DNA from: an uncultured Caballeronia sp.
GTDB lineage: Bacteria > Pseudomonadota > Gammaproteobacteria > Burkholderiales > Burkholderiaceae
Assembly (NCBI GenBank): GCA_940588625.1
Contig: CALNPU010000014.1
Location: 1 to 39,969, forward strand
Length of the DNA stretch: 39,969 nt
Direction: 5' to 3'
Shown: piece by piece, positions 18,390 to 28,544 of the stretch
Position numbering within the stretch: the stretch's first letter is position 1
Layout of the letters: every line of letters begins with the position of its first letter
Notes under the pieces: generated by a model
What the model was told of the DNA's origin: nothing
The model's input: only the letters and a program-made list of their open reading frames with translations
The model's database searches: none
Position numbers and translations under genes: made by a program

Positions 18390-19099
18390 ATTTCTCCTCT
18401 CGAAATTGAGATTACCGCAGGTTTACTGCGAGCCTTGTTGACAAATACAAGTCATACATTGCTCAAAGTATAACATTACCGTGGAACAAAACGATGTGTG
18501 TAGACTTCGAGCAGTGTCTAACTTTGTGTGTTTGCATTTTGCCATATCGTTCCCTTGCAACGAAAAAAATATCCCTGGCTCCCGCTTCCCGCAACCTTAT
18601 GTGGTGCATGTGCAACAAGATGGGGCATGGGAATCGCAGAGTTTGATACGTGCGGAGCCTGGCACAATGCGTGCCACCCCGGAACTTTTCCCCAAAACCT
18701 CAATACATTTTTTTCAACGGTTTTTCGCTCGTTAATTGGCGGCGTCAAAACCCGTGAGGGCGAATGATAGCGGGTTAATCTGACGTTTTCACTTTGTTCT
18801 GTGTGGGAATTTGTAAGCTTTCGCTACTGATAGCTTCGGTGGCCGCTCCATGCTGGTCATCGCCCGGCCTCCTGATCGCCATGTTTTGTCCCCCAATTTC
18901 CCGATCCGCATCCTGCCTGCTCTATGTAGATACGCGGTAGCCTCGGGCGCGGATGTCGCGCATGTTAGAATTACGTGATGGCGTTTGCGTTGGCGTTCGC
19001 AATGCCGATGCTAAACGACGGTGAATCCGGGCAAAACGCCGCAAAAGAGGGCTTTTGTTCCGTTCCGCGCCGGCGCCGCACAGTTCAAGACACGGATAA
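18390..19099. other. 710-bp region between divergent ompA and gyrA
   Basis: I find no recognisable coding sequence on either strand. Short frames here lack family signatures or ribosome sites. The left part should hold the ompA promoter. The right part should hold the gyrA promoter, with a tagaat hexamer at 18966-18971 as a weak -10 candidate. The centre is AT-richer than the neighbouring genes, with poly-A and poly-T tracts, and may be a decayed gene or a long leader. Confidence 0.5.
18467..18472 (-). promoter_or_regulatory. Candidate -10 box for ompA
   Basis: On the minus strand TATACT lies about 78 bases before the ompA ATG in an AT-rich patch. No clear -35 element is seen at the right spacing, so this is tentative. 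Confidence 0.35.
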
Positions 19100-21775
19100 A
19101 TGGATCAATTCGCTAAAGAGACCCCGCCAATCTCCCTTGAGGAGGAAATGCGCCGCTCATATCTCAGTTACGCGATGAGCGTGATCGTGGGTCGAGCGCT
19201 CCCGGATGTCCGCGACGGCCTCAAGCCAGTCCACCGTCGTGCGCTGTATTCCATGCACGAACTGAACAACGACTGGAATCGCGCCTACAAGAAGTCGGCG
19301 CGTATTGTGGGCGACGTCATCGGTAAATATCACCCGCACGGTGACCAGTCCGTCTACGACACCATCGTGCGGATGGCGCAGCACTTCTCGTTGCGCTACA
19401 TGCTGGTCGACGGGCAGGGGAATTTCGGTTCGGTCGACGGCGACAACGCTGCCGCCATGCGCTACACCGAAATTCGCATGGCGAAGATTGGTCATGAACT
19501 GTTGGCGGACATCGACAAGGAAACTGTCGACTTCGGCCCGAATTACGACGGCAGCGAAAACGAGCCGCTGGTTCTGCCGGCACGGATTCCAAATCTTCTG
19601 ATCAATGGCTCGGCCGGCATCGCCGTGGGCATGGCGACGAACGTTCCGCCGCACAACCTGCGCGAAATCGTTGACGCCTGCATGCACCTGCTGAACAACC
19701 CCGACACGACTATCGACGAACTGATGGAAATCGTTTCGGGACCGGATTTTCCGACGTGCGGCGTGATTTACGGCGTCTCGGGCGTAAGGGACGGCTATCG
19801 AACGGGTCGCGGACGTGTGGTGATGCGCGCGACCACACACTTCGAAGAGATCGACCGCGGTCAGCGGATGGCGATCATCGTCGACGAAATCCCGTATCAG
19901 GTGAACAAGCGCACGTTGCTCGAGCGCATTGCCGAGCTGGTGAACGAGAAGAAGATCGAAGGCATCTCGGACATCCGCGACGAATCCGACAAGAGCGGCA
20001 TGCGCGTGGTGATCGAGCTGACGCGCAGCGAAGTGCCGGAAGTGGTGCTGAACAATCTGTACAAGCTGACGCAGCTCCAGGACACTTTCGGCATCAACAT
20101 GGTTGCACTGGTCGACGGCCAGCCGCGCCTCCTGAACCTGAAGCAGATGCTGGAGTGTTTCCTGTCGCATCGGCGGGAAGTGCTGACGCGGCGCACTGTA
20201 TACGAACTGCGCAAGGCACGGGATCGTGGCCACGTGCTGGAAGGCCTGGCGGTGGCGCTAGCGAATATCGACGAATTCATCCGCATCATCAAGGCTGCGC
20301 CGACTCCGCCTATCGCGAAGCAGGACTTGATGAACAACGCCTGGGACTCGGAAATCGTGCGCGAAATGTTGTCGCGCGCCGAAACTGAGGAATCGGGTAG
20401 CCGTCAGGCATACCGGCCGGAAGGGCTGAATCCGGCGTACGGCATGCAGGCCGACGGTTTGTACAAGCTGTCCGACGTCCAGGCGCAGGAAATTTTGCAA
20501 ATGCGCCTGCAACGCCTGACCGGGCTCGAGCAGGACAAGATTGTTGGCGAGTACAAGGAAGTGATGGCGCAAATCGCCGACTTGCTCGACATCCTCGCAA
20601 AACCGGCGCGGATTCGCGCGATCATCGTCGAAGAACTGGCGTCCATTCGCGCCGAATTCGGCGACGACCGCCGTTCGCGTATCGAACTGAATGCGACCGA
20701 ACTGAACACCGAAGACCTGATCACGCCGCAGGAAATGGTCGTGACCATGTCGCACACCGGCTATGTGAAGTCACAGCCGCTGTCCGAGTATCGTGCGCAA
20801 AAGCGTGGCGGCCGCGGCAAGCAGGCCACGCAGATGAAGGAAGACGACTGGATCGACACGCTCTTCATCGCGAATACGCACGACCACATGCTGTGTTTCT
20901 CGAACCGTGGCCGTGTTTACTGGATCAAGGTCTACGAAGTACCGCAGGGCTCGCGGAATTCGCGCGGCCGGCCGATCGTGAACATGTTCCCGCTGCAGGA
21001 CGGCGAGAAGATCAACGTCGTGTTGCCGATCAAGGAATTCTCAGCTGATAAATACGTCTTCATGGCGACCTCGCTGGGTACGGTCAAGAAGACGCCGCTG
21101 GAAGCCTTCAGCCGGCCACTGCGCAAGGGCATCATTGCAGTCGGCCTGGACGACGGTGATTTCCTGATCGGCGCGGCGATTACCGACGGCGAGCATGATG
21201 TGATGCTGTTCTCGGATTCCGGCAAGGCGGTGCGTTTCGACGAGAACGACGTGCGTGCAATGGGCCGTGAAGCCCGTGGCGTGCGCGGCATGCAACTCGA
21301 AGAAGGGCAGCAGGTCATTGCGTTGCTCGTCGCAGGCGGCGAGAACCAGTCGGTGCTGACGGCGACCGAAAACGGCTTCGGCAAGCGCACACCGATCGAG
21401 GAATACACCCGTCACGGCCGTGGCACGAAGGGAATGATCGCTATCCAGACGTCGGAACGTAACGGCAAGGTGGTCGCCGCGACGCTCGTCGAACCGGAAA
21501 GCGAGATCATGCTGATCACCAATACCGGCGTGCTGATCCGCACGCGGGTGTCGGAGATCCGTGAAATGGGCCGTGCGACCCAAGGTGTTACACTCATTAG
21601 TCTTGACGACGGCACCAAGACCAAGCTGTCCGGCTTGCAGCATATCGCTGAGGCGGGAGTGGCAGTCGAACTCGACGCCGATCTGGAAGGTGACGCAGGC
21701 GAACCATCGGCCAGCGCCGCAGGTGACGCTGACGCAGGCGACACGTCGGAAGGTGATGAGGACAGCACGTCCTGA
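19100..21775 (+). CDS. gyrA: DNA gyrase subunit A
   Basis: 891 residues, intact; with GyrB it introduces negative supercoils. The N-terminal breakage-reunion domain starts [20 protein letters not shown], and the active-site tyrosine is Y122 in [10 protein letters not shown]. The GyrA box (QKRGGRGK) opens the C-terminal beta-pinwheel, which has repeats such as [18 protein letters not shown]. An acidic Ala/Asp-rich tail ends the protein. The quinolone-determining stretch reads [11 protein letters not shown], so residue 83 is Gln rather than the usual Ser or Thr, with D87 unchanged. That could be a lineage trait or affect drug binding. It is a long essential gene with no frameshift. Confidence 0.97.
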   Translation: MDQFAKETPPISLEEEMRRSYLSYAMSVIVGRALPDVRDGLKPVHRRALYSMHELNNDWNRAYKKSARIVGDVIGKYHPHGDQSVYDTIVRMAQHFSLRYMLVDGQGNFGSVDGDNAAAMRYTEIRMAKIGHELLADIDKETVDFGPNYDGSENEPLVLPARIPNLLINGSAGIAVGMATNVPPHNLREIVDACMHLLNNPDTTIDELMEIVSGPDFPTCGVIYGVSGVRDGYRTGRGRVVMRATTHFEEIDRGQRMAIIVDEIPYQVNKRTLLERIAELVNEKKIEGISDIRDESDKSGMRVVIELTRSEVPEVVLNNLYKLTQLQDTFGINMVALVDGQPRLLNLKQMLECFLSHRREVLTRRTVYELRKARDRGHVLEGLAVALANIDEFIRIIKAAPTPPIAKQDLMNNAWDSEIVREMLSRAETEESGSRQAYRPEGLNPAYGMQADGLYKLSDVQAQEILQMRLQRLTGLEQDKIVGEYKEVMAQIADLLDILAKPARIRAIIVEELASIRAEFGDDRRSRIELNATELNTEDLITPQEMVVTMSHTGYVKSQPLSEYRAQKRGGRGKQATQMKEDDWIDTLFIANTHDHMLCFSNRGRVYWIKVYEVPQGSRNSRGRPIVNMFPLQDGEKINVVLPIKEFSADKYVFMATSLGTVKKTPLEAFSRPLRKGIIAVGLDDGDFLIGAAITDGEHDVMLFSDSGKAVRFDENDVRAMGREARGVRGMQLEEGQQVIALLVAGGENQSVLTATENGFGKRTPIEEYTRHGRGTKGMIAIQTSERNGKVVAATLVEPESEIMLITNTGVLIRTRVSEIREMGRATQGVTLISLDDGTKTKLSGLQHIAEAGVAVELDADLEGDAGEPSASAAGDADAGDTSEGDEDSTS

Positions 21776-21903
21776 CCCAATGTTCGCGACCACGCCTGTT
21801 CTAACGCCTGTTCTATTTCTGAAAGCTTGAATGGATAAGCTGCGCGACTTGAGCAAATGCTGAGTCGCGCTGCGACGGAAACAAAATTTTTAAGGGAGTA
21901 GTG

Positions 21904-22509
21904 ATGCAAAAACAGTTTAAACAATGGATGTTGCTGGCTGCTTTGGTACCGGCTTTCGCATCGGCTCAATCGCTCCAGAGCCAAGCGACGACGCCGGCTG
22001 CAGACGCAGCTACAGCGGCACCGGATCCGGCGAAGCAAGCTGCGATCAAGGACCTGCTGGACGCAATCGACGCGCAAAAGCTCGTCGGCGCCATTGGTAA
22101 CAGCGCGCAAATGCAATCGAAGCAACTGGTTCCGGCCATCCTGTCGGACGCTTTGAGCGAAAACAAGACGCTGAACGACAAGCAGAAGCAAGCTGCTGTT
22201 CCTCAGCTCCAGAAGGACACGGTACCGAAGCTGGTTGATTCGGCAGGTCAGGTTTTCGCGACCGACTCGTTCCGTCAGGACGCCATGCAGGCTCAATACG
22301 ACGCGTATGCGAAGTACTACACGACGACCGAAATCAAGGACCTGACGACCTTCTACAAGAGCCCGACGGGTCGCAAGTTCATCCAGGTTCAGGACCAGGT
22401 CGGTCGTGACGTGGTGAACGGTCTGATGCAGAAATACATGCCGCAATCGATCAAGGCCACCCGCGTGCAAGCGGACAAGGAAGTGGCTGCTGTCAAGCCG
22501 GTCAAGTAA
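21904..22509 (+). CDS. DUF2059-family secreted protein
   Basis: 201 residues. The signal peptide is [20 protein letters not shown], cut before or near AQS. A low-complexity Ala/Thr linker (about 25-45) is followed by a helical domain with [20 protein letters not shown] and [13 protein letters not shown], the conserved core of DUF2059 proteins. The family is periplasmic, of unknown function. The ATG at 21904 directly follows a GTG; the ribosome site aagggag is well placed. It lies between gyrA and serC, as is common in Burkholderia, and ends in its own terminator. Intact. Confidence 0.85.
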   Translation: MQKQFKQWMLLAALVPAFASAQSLQSQATTPAADAATAAPDPAKQAAIKDLLDAIDAQKLVGAIGNSAQMQSKQLVPAILSDALSENKTLNDKQKQAAVPQLQKDTVPKLVDSAGQVFATDSFRQDAMQAQYDAYAKYYTTTEIKDLTTFYKSPTGRKFIQVQDQVGRDVVNGLMQKYMPQSIKATRVQADKEVAAVKPVK

Positions 22510-22521
22510 GACAGGCTGCCA

Positions 22522-22563
22522 AAACCCGCCGCCGCCCACGCGGCTGTAGTTTGGCGGGTTTTC
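22522..22563 (+). terminator. Terminator after DUF2059 gene
   Basis: aacccgcc at 22523-22530 pairs with ggcgggtt at 22553-22560, with a smaller inner hairpin (gccgc/gcggc) in between and T bases after it. It ends the gyrA-DUF2059 side before serC. Confidence 0.75.
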
Positions 22564-22576
22564 GAGACGGTGCGAT

Positions 22577-22610
22577 AATGGCAGTTTGCGTTCAGACGCA
22601 AACTGCCATT
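22577..22610 (+). repeat. Perfect 14-bp-arm hairpin upstream of serC
   Basis: aatggcagtttgcg and cgcaaactgccatt are perfect complements around a 6-nt loop (ttcaga), followed by tcttttt. It looks like a strong intrinsic terminator, but it lies 14 bases after another terminator and 106 bases before the serC ATG. It may be a second terminator, an attenuator, or a boundary of an old insertion. Confidence 0.8.
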
Positions 22611-22715
22611 TCTTTTTCGTGGCGTGGTTCAGACGTTATTCAGCTGTTTGTCGCTGGCGTTTGCCTCGTGCTGGCGTTCTCTTTATTGCGTCCGGTTTTT
22701 CGGGGTGTTTATCAG

Positions 22716-23798
22716 ATGCGCGTCTTCAATTTCTCCGCTGGTCCTGCAGCAATGCCCGAGGAAGTACTCCGTCAAGCCGCCGACGAAATGCTCGATTGGT
22801 ACGGTAGCGGCATGAGCGTGATGGAAATGAGCCATCGCGGCGCCGAGTTCATGTCGATCCATGAGGCCGCGCTCACCGATCTCCGCGATCTGCTGAAAGT
22901 GCCCGCGTCGCACAGGATCCTGTTCCTGCAAGGCGGCGGCATCGGCGAAAACGCGATCGTCCCGCTGAACATGCTCGGAGCGCGTAAAACCGCGGACTTT
23001 GTTGTGACCGGCTCGTGGTCGCAGAAATCGTTCAAGGAAGCGCAGAAGTACGGCATGCCGCACATTGCAGCAAACGGCAAGACGGAGCAGGGTTTCACGC
23101 ACGTGCCGAAGATCGCCGAATGGCATCTTTCCGACGACCCGGTCTACGTCCATATCTGCACGAACGAAACTATCGACGGTGTCGAAACCTTTGAGATTCC
23201 CGATCTCGGTTCGGTCCCGCTGGTCGCGGACGCATCGTCGCACATTCTTTCCCGTCCCATGGACATCGCGAAATACGGTGTGCTGTTTGGCGGCGCGCAG
23301 AAGAACATTGGCATGGCCGGCGTGACGGTCGTGATAGTGCGCGAGGATTTGCTCGACCACGCGTTGGCTATCTGCCCGTCGGCGTTCGAATGGAAGACCG
23401 TCGCCGCGAACAATTCCATGTACAACACGCCGCCCACCTACGCCATCTATATTGCCGGCCTGGTGTTTCAGTGGCTCAAAAAGCAGGGCGGCCTGGAAGC
23501 CATGGAAGCACGCAGCATCGAAAAATCGACGCTGCTGTACGACACTATCGACGCCAGCAGTTTCTATCTGAACAAAGTCGAGCGTCAGTCGCGCTCGAGG
23601 ATGAACGTACCGTTCTTTCTCGCCGACGAATCCCGTAACGAAGCATTCCTGGCCGGCGCAAAAGCGCGCGGCCTGCTGCAGCTGAAAGGCCACAAGTCGG
23701 TCGGCGGCATGCGCGCGTCCATCTATAACGCGGTGCCGCTCGAAGCGGTGAAAACGCTCGTCGAGTATATGAAGGAATTCGAGCAGGCTGGTGCCTGA
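22716..23798 (+). CDS. serC: Phosphoserine aminotransferase
   Basis: 360 residues, intact. A PLP enzyme that makes 3-phosphoserine from 3-phosphohydroxypyruvate and glutamate, and also acts in pyridoxal-5'-phosphate synthesis. It starts [20 protein letters not shown], the class V aminotransferase SerC start. The PLP-binding lysine is K196 in [12 protein letters not shown], and the C-terminus contains [17 protein letters not shown] 22716 is chosen because homology starts exactly there; the open frame extends further upstream over the hairpin without family-like sequence. It heads serC-pheA-hisC-tyrA-aroA-cmk-rpsA. Confidence 0.96.
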   Translation: MRVFNFSAGPAAMPEEVLRQAADEMLDWYGSGMSVMEMSHRGAEFMSIHEAALTDLRDLLKVPASHRILFLQGGGIGENAIVPLNMLGARKTADFVVTGSWSQKSFKEAQKYGMPHIAANGKTEQGFTHVPKIAEWHLSDDPVYVHICTNETIDGVETFEIPDLGSVPLVADASSHILSRPMDIAKYGVLFGGAQKNIGMAGVTVVIVREDLLDHALAICPSAFEWKTVAANNSMYNTPPTYAIYIAGLVFQWLKKQGGLEAMEARSIEKSTLLYDTIDASSFYLNKVERQSRSRMNVPFFLADESRNEAFLAGAKARGLLQLKGHKSVGGMRASIYNAVPLEAVKTLVEYMKEFEQAGA

Positions 23799-23867
23799 AA
23801 CAAGGACCGGCCTTCCATCCGATACTTGGCGCGTCAAGCCGCCGGATCGACTCATCTCATACAACGC

Positions 23868-24950
23868 ATGGACGACGACCTTAATTCACGACTCATACCG
23901 CTGCGCGAACGCATCGATGCGCTCGACGGGCAGCTCATCGCGCTCCTGAACCAGCGCGCCGCCGTGGCGCTTGAAGTGGGCGAGGTGAAGAAGCATTTTA
24001 ACGCACGGGTGTTCCGCCCCGAGCGCGAGATGCAGGTGATCGCTCGGCTCCAGGAAATGAGCGAAGGGCCACTTGCTGACGATCACATCAGCTCGATCTG
24101 GCGCGAGATCATGGCCGCGAGCCGCGCGCTCGAAAAGACGCTGCGCGCCGCGTATCTCGGTCCGGTCGGGACCTACAGCGAGCAGGCAATGTTCGAGTAT
24201 TTCGGACATTCCATTGAAGGTGTGCCGTGTTCTTCCATCGACGAAGTGTTTCGCTCGGTTGAAGCCGGCGCGGCAGAGTTCGGCGTGGTGCCGGTTGAGA
24301 ACTCCGCGGAAGGTGCGGTCTCGCGCACGCTCGATCTGTTGCTGCAAACGTCACTGGTGATCAGCGGCGAACTGGCTTTGCAGATTCACCACAACCTGTT
24401 GACGGTGTCCAGCACGCTGAATGGCGTCACGCGCGTGTTCGCGCATCCGCAAGCGCTCGCGCAATGCCAGCACTGGCTCACGGCGAACGCACCCACGCTT
24501 GCGCGTCAGGCGGTATCGAGCAATGCGGAAGCGGCCCGGCTGGCGGTGGGCGATCCGACCATTGCGGCTATTGCGGGCGATCGGGCGGCCACGCATTACG
24601 GGCTCGGCGTGGTCAGCGCGATGATCCAGGACGATCCGCACAACCGCACGCGCTTCGTGACGATTGGCAAGGAACGCACGGGCGTGAGCGGGTACGACCA
24701 GACGTCGCTGATCGTGTCCGTGGCGAACAAGCCGGGCGCGTTGCTGAAATTGCTGGAACCTCTGGCGCGTCATGGCGTGTCCATGACCCGTTTCGAGTCG
24801 CGTCCTGCGCGTGTAGGCACGTGGGAATACTACTTTTATATCGACGTGGAAGGACATCGCGACGACGCGCCGGTTGCCGCCGTGCTCCACGAACTGGGCG
24901 AAAAGGCCGAGTTCCTGAAGATCCTCGGCTCGTACCCGCGCGCTCGTTAA
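23868..24950 (+). CDS. pheA: Bifunctional chorismate mutase / prephenate dehydratase
   Basis: 360 residues, intact. Converts chorismate to prephenate and then phenylpyruvate for phenylalanine. It has an N-terminal AroQ chorismate mutase domain (LIPLRERIDALDGQLIALLN, residues about 8-90), a prephenate dehydratase domain starting AAYLGPVGTYSEQAMFEYFG with the catalytic NRTRF segment, and a C-terminal ACT domain (about 275-355) with the phenylalanine-sensing ESRP motif. ATG 23868 gives the standard N-terminus. It follows serC by 69 bases and is probably co-transcribed with it. Confidence 0.95.
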   Translation: MDDDLNSRLIPLRERIDALDGQLIALLNQRAAVALEVGEVKKHFNARVFRPEREMQVIARLQEMSEGPLADDHISSIWREIMAASRALEKTLRAAYLGPVGTYSEQAMFEYFGHSIEGVPCSSIDEVFRSVEAGAAEFGVVPVENSAEGAVSRTLDLLLQTSLVISGELALQIHHNLLTVSSTLNGVTRVFAHPQALAQCQHWLTANAPTLARQAVSSNAEAARLAVGDPTIAAIAGDRAATHYGLGVVSAMIQDDPHNRTRFVTIGKERTGVSGYDQTSLIVSVANKPGALLKLLEPLARHGVSMTRFESRPARVGTWEYYFYIDVEGHRDDAPVAAVLHELGEKAEFLKILGSYPRAR

Positions 24951-24978
24951 GCCTCTTAAAAAAACCGCTGGAGAAAAC

Positions 24979-26100
24979 ATGACATTGCAATTAGGCCCTT
25001 CCTACGTGCGCGTGCGATCACGCCTTATATTGCTGGCAAACCGATCTCGGAAGTAGAGCGTGAATTCGGACTGAACGAAGCGGATATCGTGAAGCGCGCG
25101 TCGAATGAAAACCCGCTCGGCATGCCCGAGTCGGCGAAGCTCGCCATGGCGCAAGTGATCGAGGAACTCAGCCGTTATCCGGACTCGAACGGTTTCGACC
25201 TGAAGGCCGCGTTGAGCGAACACTATGGCGTGCCGCCGGAATGGATCACGCTCGGCAACGGCAGTAACGACATCCTCGAAATCGCCGCGCATGCGTTTGT
25301 CGAGAAGGGGCAGTCGATTGTCGATTGTCTATTCGCAGCACTCGTTCGTGGTCTATGCGCTTGCTACGCAGGGTCTGGGCGCGCGTGCGATCATCATGCC
25401 GGCCGTGAAGTACGGTCATGATCTCGAGGTAATGCTCGCCGCCATCGCCGACGACACGCGTCTCATGTTCGTCGCGAATCCAAACAATCCGACCGGTACG
25501 TTTATCGACGGCCGGACGCTCGAAGTGTTCATTGCACGTGTGCCGCGTCACGTGGCAATCGTGCTGGACGAGGCGTACACGGAATACCTGTCGAAGGACA
25601 AGTGTTACGATTCCATCGAATGGGTGCGTTGTTATCCGAATCTGCTCGTGTCGCGGACGTTTTCAAAGGCGTTCGGACGGGCTGGATTGCGCGTAGGTTT
25701 CACCATCGCGCAACCGGAGCAGACTGACCTGCTGAATCGCCTGCGCCAGCCGTTCAACGTGAATTCGATGGCGCGAGCCGCCGTGATCGCTGCGTTGAAG
25801 GACACCGCGTTCCTGGCGAAGAGCGCTGAGATCAACGCGGCGGGTTATCGCCGGCTGACGGAAGCCTTCGACAGACTCGGCCTGGAATACGTACTGTTCG
25901 ACGGCAACTTCGTGATGGTGCGCGTGGATAATGACACCGCCGAACAGCGTGTGAATCACGCCTTGCTCAAGCAGGACGTGATCGTGCGGCCGGTCGCCAA
26001 CTACGGTTTGCTGCCGTGGCTGCGTGTCGTGATCGGCTTGCCGGAAGAGAACGAAGCGTTTATCGCGGCGCTTGAAAAATCGCTCGCGGCAACTGCCTGA
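24979..26100 (+). pseudogene. hisC: Histidinol-phosphate / aromatic aminotransferase, two frameshifts
   Basis: Joined across frames it is a full class I/II PLP aminotransferase (about 370 residues): VKRASNENPLGMPESAKLAM, TLGNGSNDILEIAAHAFVEK, then FVANPNNPTGTFIDG, VLDEAYTEYL and the PLP lysine in SRTFSKAFGRAGLRVG. Two lesions break it: a 2-bp insertion (cg repeat) near 25012-25016, and a perfect 7-bp tandem duplication of tcgattg at 25314-25327. Together they add 9 bp, so the frame is restored at the end but stops lie between. In this cluster the enzyme can supply aromatic aminotransferase activity for tyrosine and phenylalanine. Another hisC in the his operon may compensate. Confidence 0.9.
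25314..25327. repeat. 7-bp perfect tandem duplication inside hisC
   Basis: tcgattg is present twice in succession. Removing one copy restores the expected GQSIVYSQHSFVVYAL reading. It is one of several frame-breaking short tandem duplications in the window. Confidence 0.92.
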
Positions 26101-26186
26101 TTGTTTGTCCGTGCTTTTTTGACAAAGCACGGGTTTGTTCGATTGTTCACCCCTCGCGCCGAAAGGCGCGTTTTTATCGATGTCTC

Positions 26187-27122
26187 GTGGCAGCGTTCTC
26201 TTTCAATAAACTCGTGATTTTCGGCGTCGGCCTGATCGGCGGATCCCTCGCGCGCGCTTTGCGCGAACGCGCGGGCGCAGGCGCAACGGGCGAAGTGGTA
26301 GGTGTCGGCCGATCCATAAAGTCCGTCGAGCATGCGCTGGAACTCGGCCTGATCGATTCGGCTGTGTTTCTCGACGACGACCGCGCGCTCGAACTCGCGC
26401 TGCGTGACGCCGACTTCGTGCTGGTCGCCGCGCCGGTTGCGCAAACCGAGCCGCTGCTGCGGCGGATTGTGCCGTTCCTGGACGCGCGCACCATCCTGAC
26501 CGATGTCGGCAGCACAAAAAATGATGTGGTTGCGGCGGCACGTGCGGCCCTGGGCGACCGCGACCGCGTTGGGCAATTCGTGCCGGGCCATCCGATCACC
26601 GGTCGGGAATCAAGTGGTCCTGATGCCGCCATTCCCGATCTCTACATCGACCGCAATGTCGTGCTGTGCCCGTTGCCGGAGAACCCGCCGGAGGTCGTGG
26701 AGCGTGTTGCTGCGATGTGGCTCGCGACCGGCGCGAGCATGCATCGAATGACTGCCGAGCAGCACGACAGCGTGCTCGCGTCGGTGAGCCATTTGCCGCA
26801 CGTGTTGTCGTTCGCGCTGGTCGAGATGATTCTGCAAGCGCCCGATGCCGCGCTCAAGTTTTCGTTTGCCGCCGGTGGGTTCCGCGATTTCACGCGGATC
26901 GCGGCGTCGAGTCCGGAAATGTGGCGCGACGCGTGCATCGCGAACCGGGCGGCGCTGCTGACCGAAATCGATGCCTATATCAACGTGCTGGCGCGTTTTC
27001 GCCAGGCCATCGAGACCTCCGACGGCGCCGCGCTCGAGGCGGCGTTCGAGCGCTCGCGCACGGCGCGAACCGAATGGCAACATGGCGGCGCGATCAAAGC
27101 CGCCGCCGAATCCGCACAATAG
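26187..27122 (+). CDS. tyrA: Prephenate dehydrogenase
   Basis: 311 residues, intact. Oxidises prephenate with NAD+ to 4-hydroxyphenylpyruvate for tyrosine. The NAD-binding motif is GVGLIGGS (GxGxxG at residues 13-18). The catalytic histidine region is PGHPITGRESSGPDAA, and the helical C-terminal domain contains SHLPHVLSFALVE. The start is a GTG at 26187; the nearby ATG at 26180 is out of frame. It lies 86 bases after hisC and just before aroA in the aromatic cluster. Confidence 0.93.
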   Translation: MAAFSFNKLVIFGVGLIGGSLARALRERAGAGATGEVVGVGRSIKSVEHALELGLIDSAVFLDDDRALELALRDADFVLVAAPVAQTEPLLRRIVPFLDARTILTDVGSTKNDVVAAARAALGDRDRVGQFVPGHPITGRESSGPDAAIPDLYIDRNVVLCPLPENPPEVVERVAAMWLATGASMHRMTAEQHDSVLASVSHLPHVLSFALVEMILQAPDAALKFSFAAGGFRDFTRIAASSPEMWRDACIANRAALLTEIDAYINVLARFRQAIETSDGAALEAAFERSRTARTEWQHGGAIKAAAESAQ

Positions 27123-27152
27123 CTAGCTGGACCTGACTAACTGGACTTAATC

Positions 27153-28457
27153 ATGGAACACCTCGATCTCGGACCTTTTTCGCGTGCGTCCGGCACGGTC
27201 CGGCTGCCCGGATCGAAGAGCATTTCTAACCGTGTCCTGCTGCTCGCCGCGCTGGCTGAGGGCGAAACGGTGATCACGAACCTGCTCGATTCCGACGACA
27301 CCCGCGTGATGCTCGCGGCGCTCAATACGTTGGGCGTTGAGGTCAAGAATGATGGCGAGCACTGTGGTGTCGTGAAAGGCACCGGCGGCCGTTTTCCGGT
27401 GAAATCGGCTGAGCTTTTTCTCGGCAATGCGGGCACCGCGGTGCGTCCGCTTACGGTCGCGCTGGCGCTGAACGGCGGTGAATATCGCGTGCATGGCGTG
27501 CCGCGCATGCACGAACGGCCGATAGGCGATCTCGTCGACGGCTTGCGGCAGATTGGCGCGAAGATCGATTACGAAGCGAACGACGGTTTCCCACCGCTGC
27601 GGATTCATCCGGCCGACATTGCCGTAGACCAGCCGATCCGCGTGCGTGGTGACGTCTCCAGCCAGTTCCTGACTGCATTGCTGATGAGCTTACCGCTAGC
27701 GCAGAACACGCGCGGTCCGATTGTCGTGGAAGTGGATGGCGAGCTGATTTCGAAGCCGTATATCGACATCACGATCAAGCTGATGGAGCGCTTCGGCATG
27801 ACTGTCGAGCGCAATGGCTGGAAGAGTTTTACGCTGCCGGCCGGCGCGCGCTACGCGTCGCCGGGCACAATCGCGGTGGAAGGCGATGCGTCGTCGGCGT
27901 CGTATTTCCTCGCGGCCGGTGCGCTGGGTGGCGGTTCGCTGCGCGTGGAAGGCGTGGGCCGCACAAGTATCCAGGGTGACGTGAATTTCGCCGATGCGCT
28001 GATTCGCATGGGCGCGAACGTCATGCTGGGCGATGACTGGATCGAAGTGCGCGGCGTGGAATCGGACGACGGTAAGCTGATGGCCATTGACATGGATTTC
28101 AACCTGATCCCCGACGCCGCCATGACCATTGCCGTGGCCGCGCTGTTCGCCACCGGCACGACCACGCTGCGCAATATCGCGAGCTGGCGCGTGAAGGAGA
28201 CGGACCGGATTGCCGCAATGGCCACCGAGCTGCGCAAGGTCGGCGCGACGGTCGAGGAGGGCGCGGATTACCTCGTAGTGACGCCGCCGGCGGCATTGAC
28301 GCTGAGTGCGGCTATCGACACCTACGACGACCACCGCATGGCGATGTGTTTTTCGCTCGTGAGCCTGGGGGGGGTGGTACGCATCAACGACCCGAAATGC
28401 GTCGGCAAGACCTTCCCGGATTACTTCGATCAATTCGCCAAGCTCGCGAAGGCTTGA
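27153..28457 (+). CDS. aroA: 3-phosphoshikimate 1-carboxyvinyltransferase (EPSP synthase)
   Basis: 434 residues, intact. Joins shikimate-3-phosphate and phosphoenolpyruvate, the sixth shikimate-pathway step. Signatures are [17 protein letters not shown] (substrate lysine K22), [37 protein letters not shown] and [12 protein letters not shown] near the C-terminus. It starts 31 bases after tyrA. The NAGTAVRP loop matches the class I, glyphosate-sensitive type. Confidence 0.96.
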   Translation: MEHLDLGPFSRASGTVRLPGSKSISNRVLLLAALAEGETVITNLLDSDDTRVMLAALNTLGVEVKNDGEHCGVVKGTGGRFPVKSAELFLGNAGTAVRPLTVALALNGGEYRVHGVPRMHERPIGDLVDGLRQIGAKIDYEANDGFPPLRIHPADIAVDQPIRVRGDVSSQFLTALLMSLPLAQNTRGPIVVEVDGELISKPYIDITIKLMERFGMTVERNGWKSFTLPAGARYASPGTIAVEGDASSASYFLAAGALGGGSLRVEGVGRTSIQGDVNFADALIRMGANVMLGDDWIEVRGVESDDGKLMAIDMDFNLIPDAAMTIAVAALFATGTTTLRNIASWRVKETDRIAAMATELRKVGATVEEGADYLVVTPPAALTLSAAIDTYDDHRMAMCFSLVSLGGVVRINDPKCVGKTFPDYFDQFAKLAKA

Positions 28458-28544
28458 TGACCACGACAATATGATGAATACAGCAATGCCAGCCGTGCCA
28501 GCCGCGACCTCGCGCGCGACCGCTCGCCGATCCGGACGTCTCCG

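Noticed and set aside
18438..18443. Perfect ttgaca on the plus strand upstream of gyrA
   Set aside because: No matching -10 hexamer at 15-19 bp, and it lies over 650 bases from gyrA within the ompA leader.
18481..18735. 84-codon frame between ompA and gyrA
   Set aside because: No ribosome site, no family resemblance, and overlapping frames on both strands are equally open; treated as non-coding.
19157..20233. Long minus-strand open frame opposite gyrA
   Set aside because: It is antisense to the intact gyrA and lacks any family signature; a GC-rich codon-bias shadow.
21412..22539. Long minus-strand open frame across the gyrA 3' end and DUF2059 gene
   Set aside because: It overlaps two well-supported plus-strand genes and a terminator; its composition is that of a shadow frame.
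25314..25327. Programmed ribosomal frameshifting in hisC
   Set aside because: No slippery heptamer or stimulatory stem is evident; the lesion is an exact 7-bp duplication and a second insertion lies upstream.
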